From Ypsolopha sequella (Eukaryota > Arthropoda > Insecta > Lepidoptera > Ypsolophidae): a DNA stretch of 64,000 nucleotides. The notes beneath the pieces are model-generated. The model was given only the letters and a program-made list of their open reading frames with translations, did not search any database and was not told where the DNA came from. Below are positions 1-11,144 of this stretch, piece after piece. The stretch spans positions 10,859,201-10,923,200 of the forward strand of contig OW203984.1 of the NCBI GenBank assembly GCA_934047225.1, in the 5' to 3' direction. The translations under genes and the position numbers were made by a program. How positions within the stretch are numbered: position 1 is the first letter of the stretch; each line of letters opens with the position of its first letter.

Positions 1-50
1 TACACTGACCCACTTTTTAATATTTATATTGTAATAGTGTGAGTATAATT

Positions 51-314
51 TACGTGTAACAGAAAGGTGTAACCATATTTGAAAAGCTTATTCAGTCAAT
101 GGTATAGAACAACTTTTACTATTGAACAAAACCTGTATCTCAAAAAAAAAAAAAACTTTTTCATATAAAAATGCAATGCCGCTCGGCCGAAATGTATGGA
201 ATGGCAGATTTTTTTTTTGAGATTTCATGGTTGGCTCCATAGTAAAAGTTGTTCTACACCAGTGACTGAATAAGCTCTTCAAATATGGTTACACCTTTCT
301 GTTACAAGTTGTAT
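51..314. mobile_element. Foldback element, family A, copy 1
   Basis: The two halves are inverted copies of each other. The left half starts ACGTGTAACAGAAAGG and the right half ends CTTTCTGTTACAAGTTGTA, with matching 'gcttattcagtcaatggta' and 'acaacttttacta' blocks in both arms. The centre is a short poly-A/poly-T stretch. Two more copies lie at 8772-9035 and 55581-55845. The small reading frames across it are by-products of the arm sequence and encode nothing recognisable. It is a non-autonomous element of unknown class. Confidence 0.8.
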
Positions 315-337
315 ATTATGTCATATTATATTTTCTA

Positions 338-575
338 CTAGGAGCTGCCCGCGGCTTTGCCAGCGTTAATAATTTGATCTTACGTGCTGTAAACAAATGT
401 CAATTTTGTAGGGATGAGATTAGGTGGGTAAGTAAATGATTTCAAAACTGACAAGTCTATAAAAAGGTCTACCTGCCAATGAAAGTCCCGTCAAAATCGG
501 TTTAGCCGTTTCGGAGGTAAGCCCGGACAAAACAATAGATTGACAGACAGACATACAATGGTATTTTGTGCAACT
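338..575 (-). mobile_element. Helitron-like non-autonomous fragment
   Basis: Read on the minus strand, this ends in a GC-rich stretch (GGCAAAGCCGCGGGC) followed by CTAG and then T, the 3' signature of a Helitron. The opposite end is rich in GACA repeats (541-555), as in short lepidopteran Helitrons. The 5' boundary is uncertain because I could not fix a TC start. Compare the better delimited copies at 6007-6182 and 22273-22737. Confidence 0.5.
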
Positions 576-1720
576 GTAACATAATTTGAGACAATATGAC
601 ACGAGTGCTTGTTTACTCTAATTGTTTATGTCTAATTATGTTCAGTTGCACACAATACTTTATCCACGACCATCAAATATATCTTCTTTATTCATAATAT
701 TTTCAACTAAAATTTTCCGAAAAATGAGTAATGCTGCCTTTAAGGGGCTGCACTATGCTAATTTGGTCCCGCTCTAACGCGTTTGTTTTTAACTCTCTAT
801 CCTGCTCTAATCAGATGCCTTGTACGCAAAACTTCAGTTATTTTGAAATCGTGGCTCCATTAGGACATACAGAAATAAAGTAGTAAGGCTTTTTTGTAGA
901 TAATAATGAGATCTTTTATTGTGTGAAAGATTCATTTCAAACGCATATTCCGTGTCCGAGCGAATTGAATGTACAGAATGAAATTAGGTACCTACAGATA
1001 TATATTTATTTGAGTAAAGATATAAAATTTCGATAATCTATAAAGGCTTAATTCGTCAGAAAAACATGATTAAGTACATATAATATATTTCCCAGAATTT
1101 TCTAGTAGCCAGTTTGGCCTACAAATCGAGCTAAATATACGCAATTTTACCAAATCCACGCTTATTCAAGCCTTAAGACCAATCAGGTTAAAGAGCGCGT
1201 GGCTTAAGAAATAAGGTCTGGATTTATTTCTCGTCTCTGTTTGTGATTGGGTCTCTTGCGGTTTTATAATAAATTGGGAAAATTGCAGCGCAGAATCGCG
1301 GTGTTATAATGTAATATTATAACATCGGATAAACAATCTAGGTACTGATAAAACTGCTTTTGGTGTTGTAATTGCCTTATTGCAGTATGGGAGTAGATAA
1401 AAATTTTAAAAACACTTGTTTGGGTTTTTTCACGAGCAAATACTTTATTTCATTTCATTTAATTTATTTAATTCATTTAACAATAAAAAATACGGGCAAA
1501 AGAAAATGTCTTTATTTTGAAATTACTCACAATACACTCATACCCTTCAATTTTACTAACGTATGATTTTCCAAAATCCTTTCTTAGCGTATGTGTACGT
1601 CATACAAGGATGCTATATACAGTCCAAATTTCATGTTCCTGGGTCCAGCCAATACCGTAGCCGTTTAGTCTGGGCGTTGATAGATCAGTCAGTCAGGCAG
1701 ATTATTCGTTTACAGATTTA
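576..1720. other. Non-coding stretch, nothing recognised
   Basis: AT-rich sequence with only short reading frames (about 60 codons), none resembling a known protein. I see no repeat family shared with the rest of the window. Confidence 0.5.
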
Positions 1721-2061
1721 CCCTGCGTTCCGAAATATAATTACATCGCTATAAGCCATGAGTGAATTTAAGTGTGAGCGATGACTGGTCCGTTATTTGT
1801 AAGCTAGCTAACGATGTGTAAGCCAGCTCATGATTCGGACCGCGTTATTTGTCTTGATGATTGAAAATTTCAAGTGATGCAACGAAAATCATTTTTGACA
1901 TTCCATTCTATTCAACGCTCACATCGCCTCACCTCCGACGCGTGAGCCACAAAAGTGATGCGAATGAATGAACTCAATTGCTTCACTCACGGCTTATTTG
2001 CCATTCACCTCATTCATTCGTAATCGATTTTAGCGATGTAATTCTATTTCGGAACGCAGGG
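1721..2061. mobile_element. MITE with 31-bp terminal inverted repeats
   Basis: The left end reads CCCTGCGTTCCGAAATA and continues to ...ATTACATCGCTA. The right end is its reverse complement (TAGCGATGTAAT...CGGAACGCAGGG), with one mismatch in 31 positions. The interior carries sub-repeats of 'attcattcg' and 'gtgagcgatg' type and no coding capacity. No clear target duplication is visible (flanks ATTTA and ATAGA), so the superfamily is open. Confidence 0.75.
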
Positions 2062-2815
2062 ATAGAATAGATAAATCATTCATCAATCAAATCATTCATC
2101 GTTCAAATCATTCCTTTATTCATAAATACGCACGTGTCATTTTCGTGAAACAGGCTTTCATTTCGTTATTTTAAGCTTAGTTTAGACTAGGTTTCGCTAA
2201 AACAGTACCCCAAACATAACAGCGCTCTCAAAGCAAGTATTTTGTCTGGCTGTTCATACGTATATGCTATTTAATATATACTAAGTAAAGCAAGTCTAAG
2301 GCACGTCTAGAAAGGACAAACAAATCACAGGCACCTAGCTTGAGAACAAGCTTAGCCTAATAGTCTGGGGTTAAAGCGCGTCTCACGTCAGCACAAAGCC
2401 CCCAACGAATCTCTTATGCATGCTTATGTACCTTCCTACATAGGTTTTACGTATTCACGGATGTACGTACCTATTATAAATAAAAATAAACTATTATTGT
2501 TTATTTATTTATTTCGGATACAAACAGTCTTATACAAATATGATCTAGTTACATTAATGAGTTACTACTGGACTTGGAGATCCAGTTATTTATATAAATA
2601 GGTAATAAGAACTCAACATTTCACATGATAATTTACAAATCTTAATTATGTAATCTTAACTAGGTAACTGAAAATACATTTTATTTAAAGAGTTATTCGG
2701 CAGACAATGCTCGACTTAACTTGTATTTAAATGTATTTAAACTATGCCTAAGCAAATCAAGTTCCAAGAATTCTTTGTTGTAATTATCCTCACTTCACCT
2801 GAAATACTCGTAGTT
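2062..2815. other. AT-rich stretch, possible LINE 3' tail
   Basis: No gene is visible. A 'tttatttatttatttcgg' block near 2498-2516, followed by 'atacaaacagtcttataca', resembles the inverted 3' tail of a non-LTR retrotransposon. This is a weak resemblance only. Confidence 0.3.
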
Positions 2816-3045
2816 ATTTGTGCAACAAGAGAGCAAAATTTTTTTTGTTGCGAGTTGCGATTTTGAATCCCGAACAAGCGAAGGATTCTACAATTGAATC
2901 ACGAGCGTAGCGAGTGATTCTAAGTTAGAATCCTGAGCGTGAGCGTGAGGGATTCAAAGGCACAAGAAACAGAATAAATTTGAATTAACATTATATCATT
3001 GCAGTATAGAAACGCAGAAATAAAAGTAAATCTGGATGTGAGGAG

Positions 3046-3117
3046 CTCTGAACCGGGAATCGAACCCGGGACCTCTCGCTTGCCGGGCGATTGCTCTAAC
3101 CTCTGAGCTATCCAGGT
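3046..3117 (-). tRNA. tRNA-like head (SINE unit 1; tRNA-derived, probably pseudo)
   Basis: The minus strand folds as a tRNA. There is an A-box-like TAGCTCAGAGG with paired D stem GCTC/GAGC, an anticodon stem TCGC/GCGA, and a B box GGTTCGATTCC inside a perfect CCGGG/CCCGG T stem. The anticodon-loop sequence is CCGGCAA, which would read GGC (Ala) but has C instead of the near-universal U33. The acceptor ends (ACCTGGA and TTCAGAG) pair at only about five of seven positions. This is best read as the Pol III promoter head of a SINE, not a working tRNA gene. Confidence 0.55.
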
Positions 3118-3434
3118 CTCAACACAACTCGTGAATTTACCGATGTGCTTTCCCATACTGCAATGTTATTTATAGATACCCACTTTATAGTGAGCCACTT
3201 GGCGCCTAGAGGACGCTAGTGTATTCAAAGCTAGTCAAAGACCATTATGCCCTACCGTCACCTGTTACAGTATCGGGTAGTGAAGAATACACATTTCTCT
3301 TATCGAAACTATGACAGAAATAAATTTCTATGTTTGAACACTTGGCGATTTATCCATCGCAAGGAGATATAAATTAACATTATATAATTGCAGTATAGAA
3401 ACGCAGAAATAAAAGTAAATCTGGATGTGAGGAG

Positions 3435-3506
3435 CTCTGAACCGGGAATCGAACCCGGGACCTCTCGCTTGCCGGGCGATTGCTCTAACCTCTGAGCTAT
3501 CCAGGT
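3435..3506 (-). tRNA. tRNA-like head (SINE unit 2)
   Basis: Identical in layout to the head at 3046-3117, 389 bp downstream. The A and B boxes are intact, the anticodon loop is CCGGCAA, and the acceptor stem is degenerate. Confidence 0.55.
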
Positions 3507-3823
3507 CTCAACACAACTCGTGAATTTACCGATGTGCTTTCCCATACTGCAATGTTATTTATAGATACCCACTTTATAGTGAGCCACTTGGCGCCTAGAG
3601 GACGCTAGTGTATTCAAAGCTAGTCAAAGACCATTATGCCCTACCGTCACCTGTTACAGTATCGGGTAGTGAAGAATACACATTTCTCTTATCGAAACTA
3701 TGACAGAAATAAATTTCTATGTTTGAACACTTGGCGATTTATCCATCGCAAGGAGATATAAATTAACATTATATCATTGCAGTATAGAAACGCAGAAATA
3801 AAAGTAAATCTGGATGTGAGGAG

Positions 3824-3895
3824 CTCTGAACCGGGAATCGAACCCGGGACCTCTCGCTTGCCGGGCGATTGCTCTAACCTCTGAGCTATCCAGGT
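3824..3895 (-). tRNA. tRNA-like head (SINE unit 3)
   Basis: Same tRNA-like fold and same 389-bp spacing as its neighbours. It is sequence-identical in the T arm and anticodon loop. Confidence 0.55.
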
Positions 3896-4212
3896 CTCAA
3901 CACAACTCGTGAATTTACCGATGTGCTTTCCCATACTGCAATGTTATTTATAGATACCCACTTTATAGTGAGCCACTTGGCGCCTAGAGGACGCTAGTGT
4001 ATTCAAAGCTAGTCAAAGACCATTATGCCCTACCGTCACCTGTTACAGTATCGGGTAGTGAAGAATACACATTTCTCTTATCGAAACTATGACAGAAATA
4101 AATTTCTATGTTTGAACACTTGGCGATTTATCCATCGCAAGGAGATATAAATTAACATTATATCATTGCAGTATAGAAACGCAGAAATAAAAGTAAATCT
4201 GGATGTGAGGAG

Positions 4213-4284
4213 CTCTGAACCGGGAATCGAACCCGGGACCTCTCGCTTGCCGGGCGATTGCTCTAACCTCTGAGCTATCCAGGT
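4213..4284 (-). tRNA. tRNA-like head (SINE unit 4, 5'-most on the minus strand)
   Basis: Same fold as the other three. It lies only 17 nt inside the insertion boundary at 4301, so on the minus strand it is the head nearest the 5' end of the inserted block. A Pol III transcript started by this head would begin near the boundary. Confidence 0.55.
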
Positions 4285-4888
4285 CTCAACACAACTCGTG
4301 AAATAAATTTGCTCTCGTGTGACACATACAACTTTTCACCTCACTAGCGAGAAAACACAGATGTAAAGACACCATTTTTTTGAACGAACTTAAAGAATTC
4401 AATGGTTTTTTTCTTTAAGCAATACACCATATAAAAATATTGCACATAAAATAAAATGTAAAGAGTGTTTATTGAATCCCAAAAGCCGCGAAAAATCGAA
4501 AAATTGATAAACCGATCGAGAACGCAAAACATAACCATCACACGGGAGTTTTACTCTATCTATCCGTATTCGGATTCCATTCACATTGGGAAGCCATACG
4601 CAGGATTTCGAGAAGTTTACCTTGTCTTTGGTATCCGACAAGCTGTGGGGCTGTGTATAGCCTCCCAAAGTGTATGATACATATAGAGTGAAAAAGATAG
4701 CCGCCATGCTGATGTTTGCTGTCTCTCTCTCTCTTGAGCAAAGGATATGGAGTTTTTGAACAATTCGCAGTGTTCTCAATTTGAAACACTTTTCTTCACT
4801 GTTTAAAACCAGTGAGCAAAAATCGATTTTGCTCACTGTTTTTAAGCAACAAAGGCGCGCTTTTCGAGCTAGTGAGGTGAAAAAGTTA

Positions 4889-6006
4889 TTACTTGTATAA
4901 TTATCTGAGAATGTCTTATTAGAACATAATTTTTTGCTGCGACAACTGAAACCAGGTACTCTTAAGGATATTTTATTTAGTAAACAAGGGGAATATAGTT
5001 ATTAAGAATTTTAAAGAGAAAAACCAAGTCAAACTGCTTGCGTCTACTTGCGAGTGATAGTAGATGGTGACGATTAAGAAACTTATGTTATTACACTTCG
5101 TCTAAAATTTTAGGAAAATGGCAAGAAAAATTTTGCAAAAGAATACAGATTTAGAAATCTAAGTAATCTGAATACACTTATTTTCCCGCAACCCCGCCTG
5201 GGCTATAGAGTTTCTCCATTTTCTTTACTCTCAGTTCCTTTAATTACGATTCGTTTCACTTAAGGGTGACCCTCCACTCCTGTTAGTCACAGCGTAGACA
5301 TATACCTAACCGCGAAAACCTTTCTAACTTATAATCGAATATAAGAGTACATACAGACAGACGTTGCACTTTATAAATTGCACAGCACATATAATGTATG
5401 TATAACAAAAAGAAGAAAACCAGTAAAATATCCAATATATACTCCGGGTACATACGGAAAATCGATGGGTAAACATCTATTTTGCTCCCCAACAACCTGT
5501 CACACTCAGCTACTTAATTTGTGAAATAATAAAGACCACGAAAAGCACGTATATTTTGAAAGCTACTAGCATCGCGCGATGCGGGTTCATTGTTCTGGGG
5601 CACTTGTCTGTGATGCACCTCTTCAATAGGTAGAAGTGCCCCAGTAGAAACTTTATCTTGCCGTCTCTGCATTCATTCGCTTGCTCTTTTAGAGGTTTTA
5701 AAATTTTGCGAAACTTTTTAGAATGTGCTCGTTGTGTGAATTCATGTGAAACTTTTATCTTGGACTTTTGAGTCCGTTGATCTGCGCGTAGTTTGTTTTT
5801 TACTTCCTCTTTTGAATTGCGCTAGTAACAGATTTTCAGTTCGGAGTTTATTAAATATGAATGCAGGTTTTTAGTGAGAACTGATTTAAAAAAAAAAAGT
5901 GACAGTTCAGTCTTTTGTAAATATTAAGCATAATAGTTAGCGTTAATTTATCAGTAAAGCAGATCACCTCGGCAATTTTTTTATGAACAGTTGTGTTTAT
6001 CAGTAA
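4889..6006. other. Non-coding stretch with one short hairpin
   Basis: No gene recognised. The only structure I see is an 11-bp inverted repeat CTGGGGCACTT / AAGTGCCCCAG (5596-5606 and 5634-5644) with a 27-nt loop. Confidence 0.4.
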
Positions 6007-6182
6007 CTAGCAACCCGCCCCGGCTTTGCACGGGCATGTATTATACATATAACCCTTTCTCCTGAATCACTCTATCTATTAAAAAAAACCGCATCAAAAT
6101 CTGTTGCGTAGTTTTAAAGATCTAAGCATACATACGGACAGACAGACAGCGGGAAGTGACTTTGTTTGATACTATGTAGTGA
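6007..6182 (-). mobile_element. Short Helitron (non-autonomous)
   Basis: On the minus strand it starts TCACTACATAGTATC and ends GCCGGGGCGGGTTGCTAG. It sits between A and T, as Helitrons do. The interior contains 'gtctgtctgtccgtatgtat' and 'aaaactacgcaacagatttt', which I recognise from a widespread lepidopteran Helitron family. It has no coding capacity. Confidence 0.8.
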
Positions 6183-6539
6183 TTATGAAGCAGGTCATAA
6201 TTTAATTTTTTCATATTATACTCATTTAAATGACGGTAAAACTACTTTCTTCCCGTTTTCAAATTTAATTGTGACGTTTTATAAAACCTTTTCTTATTTG
6301 AGCCCTGAAATTACGAAGAAGGACAAAATATTACTTTTCACGAAGGTGATAGTGGGAAATGATCATTGACGTGTCGTCACAAATCTGTTTGTTATTTATA
6401 AAACAATGCATTCAATAATTTTACCGATATGATTGAATTGAATATAGAATATTTACTTTTTACCGCACGTTTTTAAGTCTTTATCAAAAAACGGAAACAC
6501 TATAGCGATGCTTCAGTAGACACTGAAGGCTGGATACTG

Positions 6540-6868
6540 GGCCGTTTGGAATGAAATTTATTCAATTCGGTGGGTTTTAGGGTCCGTCTGTCTGTCCGTC
6601 TGTCTATCTGTCTGTCTGTCCGTCTGTCTGTCTGTCTATCTCTCCGTCTATCACCAGGCTGTATCTCATTGACCGTGATAGTTAGACCGTTGAAATTTTC
6701 ACAGATGATGTATTTCTGTTGCCACTATAACAATAAATACTAAAAAACGGAATAAAATAAATATTTAAGGGGGCTCCCATACAACATACATGTTTTTTTT
6801 GCCATATTTTATAGATAATGGTACGGAACCCTTCGTGCGCGAGTCCGACTCGCGCTTGGCCGGTTTTT
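6540..6868 (+). repeat. REP-type lepidopteran repeat with (YCTG)n microsatellite
   Basis: A CTGT/CCGT microsatellite at about 6585-6650 is followed by 'caccaggctgtatctcattg', 'cacagatgatgtatttctgt' and the terminal block 'cggaacccttcgtgcgcgag' ending in TTGGCCGGTTTTTTT. Parallel copies are at 26206-26545 and 43150-43316. It is a common dispersed non-coding repeat in moths. Confidence 0.8.
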
Positions 6869-6872
6869 TTAA

Positions 6873-7182
6873 GAGCGCTTTCAAAGGTGTATTTTGATAA
6901 ACCAGCCTTTTTCTAATATGCTGCTATCGCAAAGTTTCCAGTGGTTTCTGTAGATTAGAATTTCAAAAATTTTGAATTTAGAAAACGTAAGTATTGCGAA
7001 AAAATTTGAATTTTGGAATTGTAATTTACAGAAACCACTGGAAACTTTGCAATGGCAGCATACACAAAACATAGGTAATAAGGTTTTGTTGAATATTTAT
7101 TGAGTGAATTTTGAATTTAAGTGTTCTGTTTCGATAAATTAGAAAAATACGGGTTTTTCACAATCCAGCTGCGATTCCGCTC
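6873..7182. mobile_element. MITE flanked by TTAA (family E, copy 1)
   Basis: Flanked by TTAA on both sides (6869-6872 and 7183-7186), with related ends starting GAGCG. The interior is an inverted repeat: 'tttccagtggtttctgta' is mirrored by 'cagaaaccactggaaac'. The longer copy at 17165-17592 shares the interior, including 'aagtgttctgtttcgat'. A piggyBac-like origin is inferred from the TTAA flanks only. Confidence 0.7.
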
Positions 7183-7186
7183 TTAA

Positions 7187-8298
7187 CTTAAATGTGCAAT
7201 TTTTGTCTATGTTTGGAATAAATAGGTCAATTAGGTAATTACAATAATTCGTATTATCGTGCTTTTAAACCGATTTTATAAGAGTTTTAGTATTTACAGG
7301 AAGTGACGTAATCATATTAGGTTGAAGTCGAATCCTTATCAGACTTAAAGATGTATTCAATACGAATCGGCCACATCTTGCTGAAAAATGCTGAATCGAT
7401 TTTTTCAAATAAATTGATCTACGATACGGTCTATCGAACATATCGACTGTCCTAATTGTTACTTATCGACGTGATTTTTTAATCAGACAAATTTTGATTA
7501 TATTGCAGACAGAACAAAATGCTCCAGGTTGCGCGCAGCCAACCCTGTTTATATCGATACGTAAGGTTACTGGAGGGTTACCCACTGTACGCCCGTAGTC
7601 TATGTCTTAAAATGCATGTAAAGCGTAAAGGCAAATTCGTTTTCAGGTAATCCCAATGTATACAATAGCTCGTACTAACAAAGGTTGTATTGAAAGGAGG
7701 GAAAAGTCAAATGAGTTCCATTCAATTCAAAAACAGCGGTGGCCACCCATCATCCGACAGGACTCCCGATTAGTCATGCAATTTTAATCAGTAATATTTG
7801 CACCGAGGGCCGGTTATCCCAAAGCGAAAGGGGATTAACCCTACCGTGCCATTCCAAATTCAAAATTGTACAGAACGGGATTTAAAAATTCGTTGTCCAC
7901 GATCATTCATGCAAATTCCATTTGTAGCAATGGCGTGGAGAGTCGTAAATTCAATGAAATGGGAATTAGGGACAAAAACAGACCGATCGCTCGCTCTGTG
8001 ATTCTGAAATCAATATGGAAGATATAGTTTTTCCGTGCCGTTCTTACTGGATTTTCCTACTTTGGGTTTTATTCCTTCGTCTCTAAATCTCTCGTATTCG
8101 ATGCAGTGATTTCGGCCATTGATGTTTACCACCCACTGAGCATATATGAGCTCCTACTGTGATAGTTCACTATACTTTTGTGGATAAACTTCGGCTTTGC
8201 GATTGTATTTTCTTTAGGGTTGTGATATTTTTATCTATGTATCCGCATGACAGCGGAAATCTAAGGAGGGAAACCGAAAAACTGCATATTGTTAAGGT
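7187..8298. other. Apparently unique non-coding stretch
   Basis: No repeat family from elsewhere in the window is seen here. Compared with its surroundings, 7690-8100 is less AT-rich and not low-complexity, but its reading frames are short and unrecognised. Confidence 0.4.
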
Positions 8299-9183
8299 TA
8301 AACGTTAGTCGCTTAGCGCAAAGTACATAACTTAAATTTGTATTTTTGTTTAGAAGTTAAAAATTTAAAACAATTTGGTATGTGAGAGTTGACGCCAACA
8401 GTTCAGTATAAGTGAGGTTTATAAAGCATGAGTTTGAAATTTAATGTACAATTAGTCACGATCTTGCCCAAACAAAATTAAAACAGCATTTTAAGTTGGT
8501 TTTGAGATGATTAAATATTTCCTTAATTATTATTTATGTAGGTATATTGTTGTTATTTATAATCATAGGGTGTAAGTATATTAAAATATTTAGTGTACAC
8601 GTATGTATGTCTACTTTTTATTATTACTTCTCTTTTTTCAATCCGGGTTTGCTGGAAGAAATCTCTTTTTAGAGATAAGCTCGCCTCTGTACATGATGTA
8701 TCTAAGTACTATGTAAAAATGATGTTTTGTGTGTACAATAAAGAATAAGAATGATCATGACTAATTGTGTATACAAGGTGTAACAGAAAGGTGTAACCAT
8801 ATTTGAAGAGCTTATTCAGTCAATGGTATAGAACAACTTTTACTATGGAGCCAAACCTGAAATATCAAAAAAAATCTGCCCTTCCATACATTTCAGCCGA
8901 GCGGCATTGCATTTTTCTACGAAACAGTTTTTTTTTTTCGAGGTACAGGTTTTGCTCCATAGTAAAAGTTGTTCTATACCATTGACTGAATATAAGCTCT
9001 TCAAATATGGTTACACCTTTCTGTTACACGTTGTATAATTTCAAAATCTTGCTTTATAAACCTCACTAATACTGAAATATTGGCGTCAAATGCCTGATAC
9101 CAAAATGTTTTTCAATTTTAAATTTTTAACCAAGAAGAACAAAGTTAAGTTATGCACTTTGCGCTAAGCTACTGACGTTTAAG
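8299..9183. mobile_element. Foldback with about 143-bp arms, carrying a family A insertion
   Basis: Left arm 8299-8441 and right arm 9038-9183 are inverted copies. 'cttagcgcaaagt' and 'gtgaggtttataaagca' in the left arm are mirrored by 'actttgcgctaag' and 'tgctttataaacctcac' in the right. The second family A element (8772-9035) sits directly against the inner end of the right arm. Confidence 0.75.
8772..9035. mobile_element. Foldback element, family A, copy 2
   Basis: The ends are TACAAGGTGTAACAG and CTGTTACACGTTGTA, flanked by TA on both sides (8770-8771 and 9036-9037). The arms contain the same 'gagcttattcagtcaatgg' and 'acaacttttactatgga' blocks as copies 1 and 3. Confidence 0.85.
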
Positions 9184-9250
9184 TTGTGGAAGCCGGTAAC
9201 TGGCGATAGTACTTGACCATACGAACAACTTTTACTATGAAGCCAACCCT
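9183..9250 (+). repeat. Fragment of a related foldback (family B arm)
   Basis: Contains 'gttgtggaagccggtaactg', 'ggcgatagtacttgacca' and 'acaacttttactatgaagcc', matching arms at 35270-35538, 49445-49570 and 53106-53317. Only one arm is present. Confidence 0.65.
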
Positions 9251-9260
9251 CGTATCGCGG

Positions 9261-10468
9261 AAAAAAACCAGTCAAGTGCGAGACAGACACGTGTATCTGA
9301 ATGCGACAGTTTTAGCTATATTTTTCCTGTAATTATTACGTAAGCACATATTACTATGATTTTTTTCATATTTTTCGGTCCACCAGTTATGGAGATAGAG
9401 GGGGGACATAATTTTTTATGGTTTTTCAAGGATTTCTCAAAATAGATGCAATTAAATATAGCCAAACTATAAATTTTTACAATCAGTTTTTTAATACCTA
9501 CAATTGTATATCCATATTGTAATTTTATAAAATATTTTTTTTATTTATTTTACTTGTTTTTTATGTTTTTCATTTGTGCCCATCTTTTTTTAAATTGCCA
9601 TAGTTTTCCTGTAATTGGCCATTCATGATCTGTAATCGAAATTTTTTCGTATTTTTTCTTTTTTTCACATTTTTTATAATTTTATTAGAGATATGTTGTG
9701 TTTTTATCGTGTACAACTTAAATCAGAAACATTTATCTAGCTTCAGTGCTGTTAATTTGCAACTTACGTCCTTTCCTGTACTGGTGATTTAATGTACCTA
9801 TAATCGATTTAAAGTAACGTAACACAGCACTCAATTTTATTTTGAGTCATCAATGTTTCCATCTACAAAGTCTTTTCCATTTTCAAACACCGCGTCTCGT
9901 TTACGAGCCAGAAAGTATATTTCAGCGCTTTATTTCACATTGATCGATGCTAGCATTTTCCTGGTGGTGACCGATTATTTTATTACAGTGCTAGCTATTG
10001 AAACTGGTTATTATGATGTGACAGACTCAATCATTTTCGATTTATTTCATATAATATAGAAGGGTATGAAGAAATATCGGCTGAAATTTTCAGATAGTGC
10101 GATTCATGGCTCTACATTTGAGAATCATTATTGTGAATAATAATAATCATTATATGTGGCCAAAGACCACCTTACGTGATACCTTACATTCAATAAGGGG
10201 TTTATTGTGGTATATGCATATAGTTTTTTGAACTCAAATATTTTCCAACTAATTGGTTTGCGAGGGTACTTTTTTGTTTTTTTTTTTAAAACTATCATTT
10301 AACTTCTGTAAAACTCCAAAACTGGTGGACCGAAAAATATGAATAAAATCATGGTAATATGTGTTTACGGTTGAGAAATTCACGAAAAAAATGACTAAAT
10401 TAAATTTATCATCCAATACGGAACCCTAGATACGCGAGTCTGTCTCGCACTTGGCCGGTTTTTTTTTC
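9261..10468. mobile_element. Long REP-related element with terminal inverted repeats
   Basis: The left end AAAAACCAGTCAAGTGCGAG and the right end CTCGCACTTGGCCGGTTTTT are inverted matches; the inner blocks are gacagac and gtctgtc. The interior holds 'tttttcggtccaccagtt' and the mirrored 'aactggtggaccgaaaaata'. Shorter relatives lie at 21355-21990 and 31560-32412. Reading frames inside are short and not recognisable. Confidence 0.7.
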
Positions 10469-11140
10469 TAGTCTATCTCCAAAACAAAAGGTTAAGAAAC
10501 TAACTAAAAACTTGTCTTTTTTGGCTTTGCCAAGTAAAATATATCAGCAGTAAGTTAGGGAAAGCGCAAAGTTGTCACGCGTTACTCCAATTTTCTCGTT
10601 GCAATTCGACTAGGGGTTAAAGCGTTCGTTGACCCCCTGTTGTTGTCATCCCCTTGCCAAGCCAAAGCATCTTTTGGCGCCATCCAGACTCCCAGTCGCG
10701 ACATTCTGGCGCCAAATACGATGCTACGCAATCGATGCTCTACTCTCTTTTGAATAGGTAAAGAAGAACAACTTTTCTTTTAAAGCTATCTCTTTGTTTG
10801 TGTCACACTCACATACATCGTTTCGCGTGTTCAGTTCTTTATTTCGTAAGTGTCAATAAAAGCATACGTCACCAAGACAAAAAAAAAATGGTACTCTTAT
10901 AACAATACGCAAGAACTATATATATAGTATATATATAATTATATATATTATATAAACTATATACGAGTTTACTCTGCCGTTTCCGAAAGTTTTAGATAGA
11001 AGTTAATATACCTACTGAAGATTCAATGTTTACTTGTTTCAGTTATCGTTATACATAACTATTAGGTGGGTGGGTTTTATTCAAAAGTGTATGCTTATTT
11101 GATCGGAATAATAGAAATGTTGAAGACCTCGTAAGCGAGT
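10469..11140. other. Non-coding; AT-rich palindromic tract
   Basis: No gene seen. A TA-rich tract at about 10916-10973 is self-complementary. Otherwise nothing is recognised. Confidence 0.4.
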
Positions 11141-11144
11141 TTAA

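Larger units (their letters stand above)
2983..4301 (-). repeat. Tandem array of a 389-bp tRNA-headed SINE-like unit (3.4 units)
   Basis: Four tRNA-like heads are spaced exactly 389 bp apart (3046, 3435, 3824, 4213), with nearly identical sequence between them. The array is flanked by a perfect 10-bp direct repeat AATAAATTTG (2973-2982 and 4302-4311). Family D copy 2 has the uninterrupted site (gagcaaatttattttgtttc, at about 13783-13802), which shows the array went in as one block. Read on the minus strand, the insertion starts 17 nt before the first tRNA-like head and ends after TTAATT, without a poly-A tail. The repeated 78-codon frames with the peptide VPGSIPG are only the translation of the T-arm. 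Confidence 0.9.
2816..4888 (+). mobile_element. Large lepidopteran repeat, family D, copy 1 (interrupted)
   Basis: The outer parts carry hallmarks shared with copies at 13212-13995 and 14030-15205: 'gtgcaacaagagagcaaa', 'cacgagcgtagcgagtgatt', 'gctctcgtgtgacac' and, at the far end, 'cgagctagtgaggtgaaaa'. The element is split at 2983-4301 by the tRNA-headed tandem array. A 145-codon minus-strand frame (4399-4836) lies in its right part. It has no recognisable domain and is not preserved in the other copies, so I do not call it a gene. Confidence 0.7.

Noticed and set aside
2920..3934. Three nearly identical 78-codon frames starting MGKHIGKFTSCVETW
   Set aside because: They are repeat copies crossing the tRNA-like head; the VPGSIPG part is the translation of the T arm. 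The fifth copy at 22.9 kb behaves the same way.
3046..4284. A cluster of functional tRNA genes
   Set aside because: The anticodon loop lacks U33, the acceptor stem pairs poorly, and the bodies are repeated with the heads; a tRNA-derived SINE explains it better.
4399..4836. 145-codon minus-strand frame as a gene
   Set aside because: It lies in family D; the other copies do not preserve the frame and no domain is visible.
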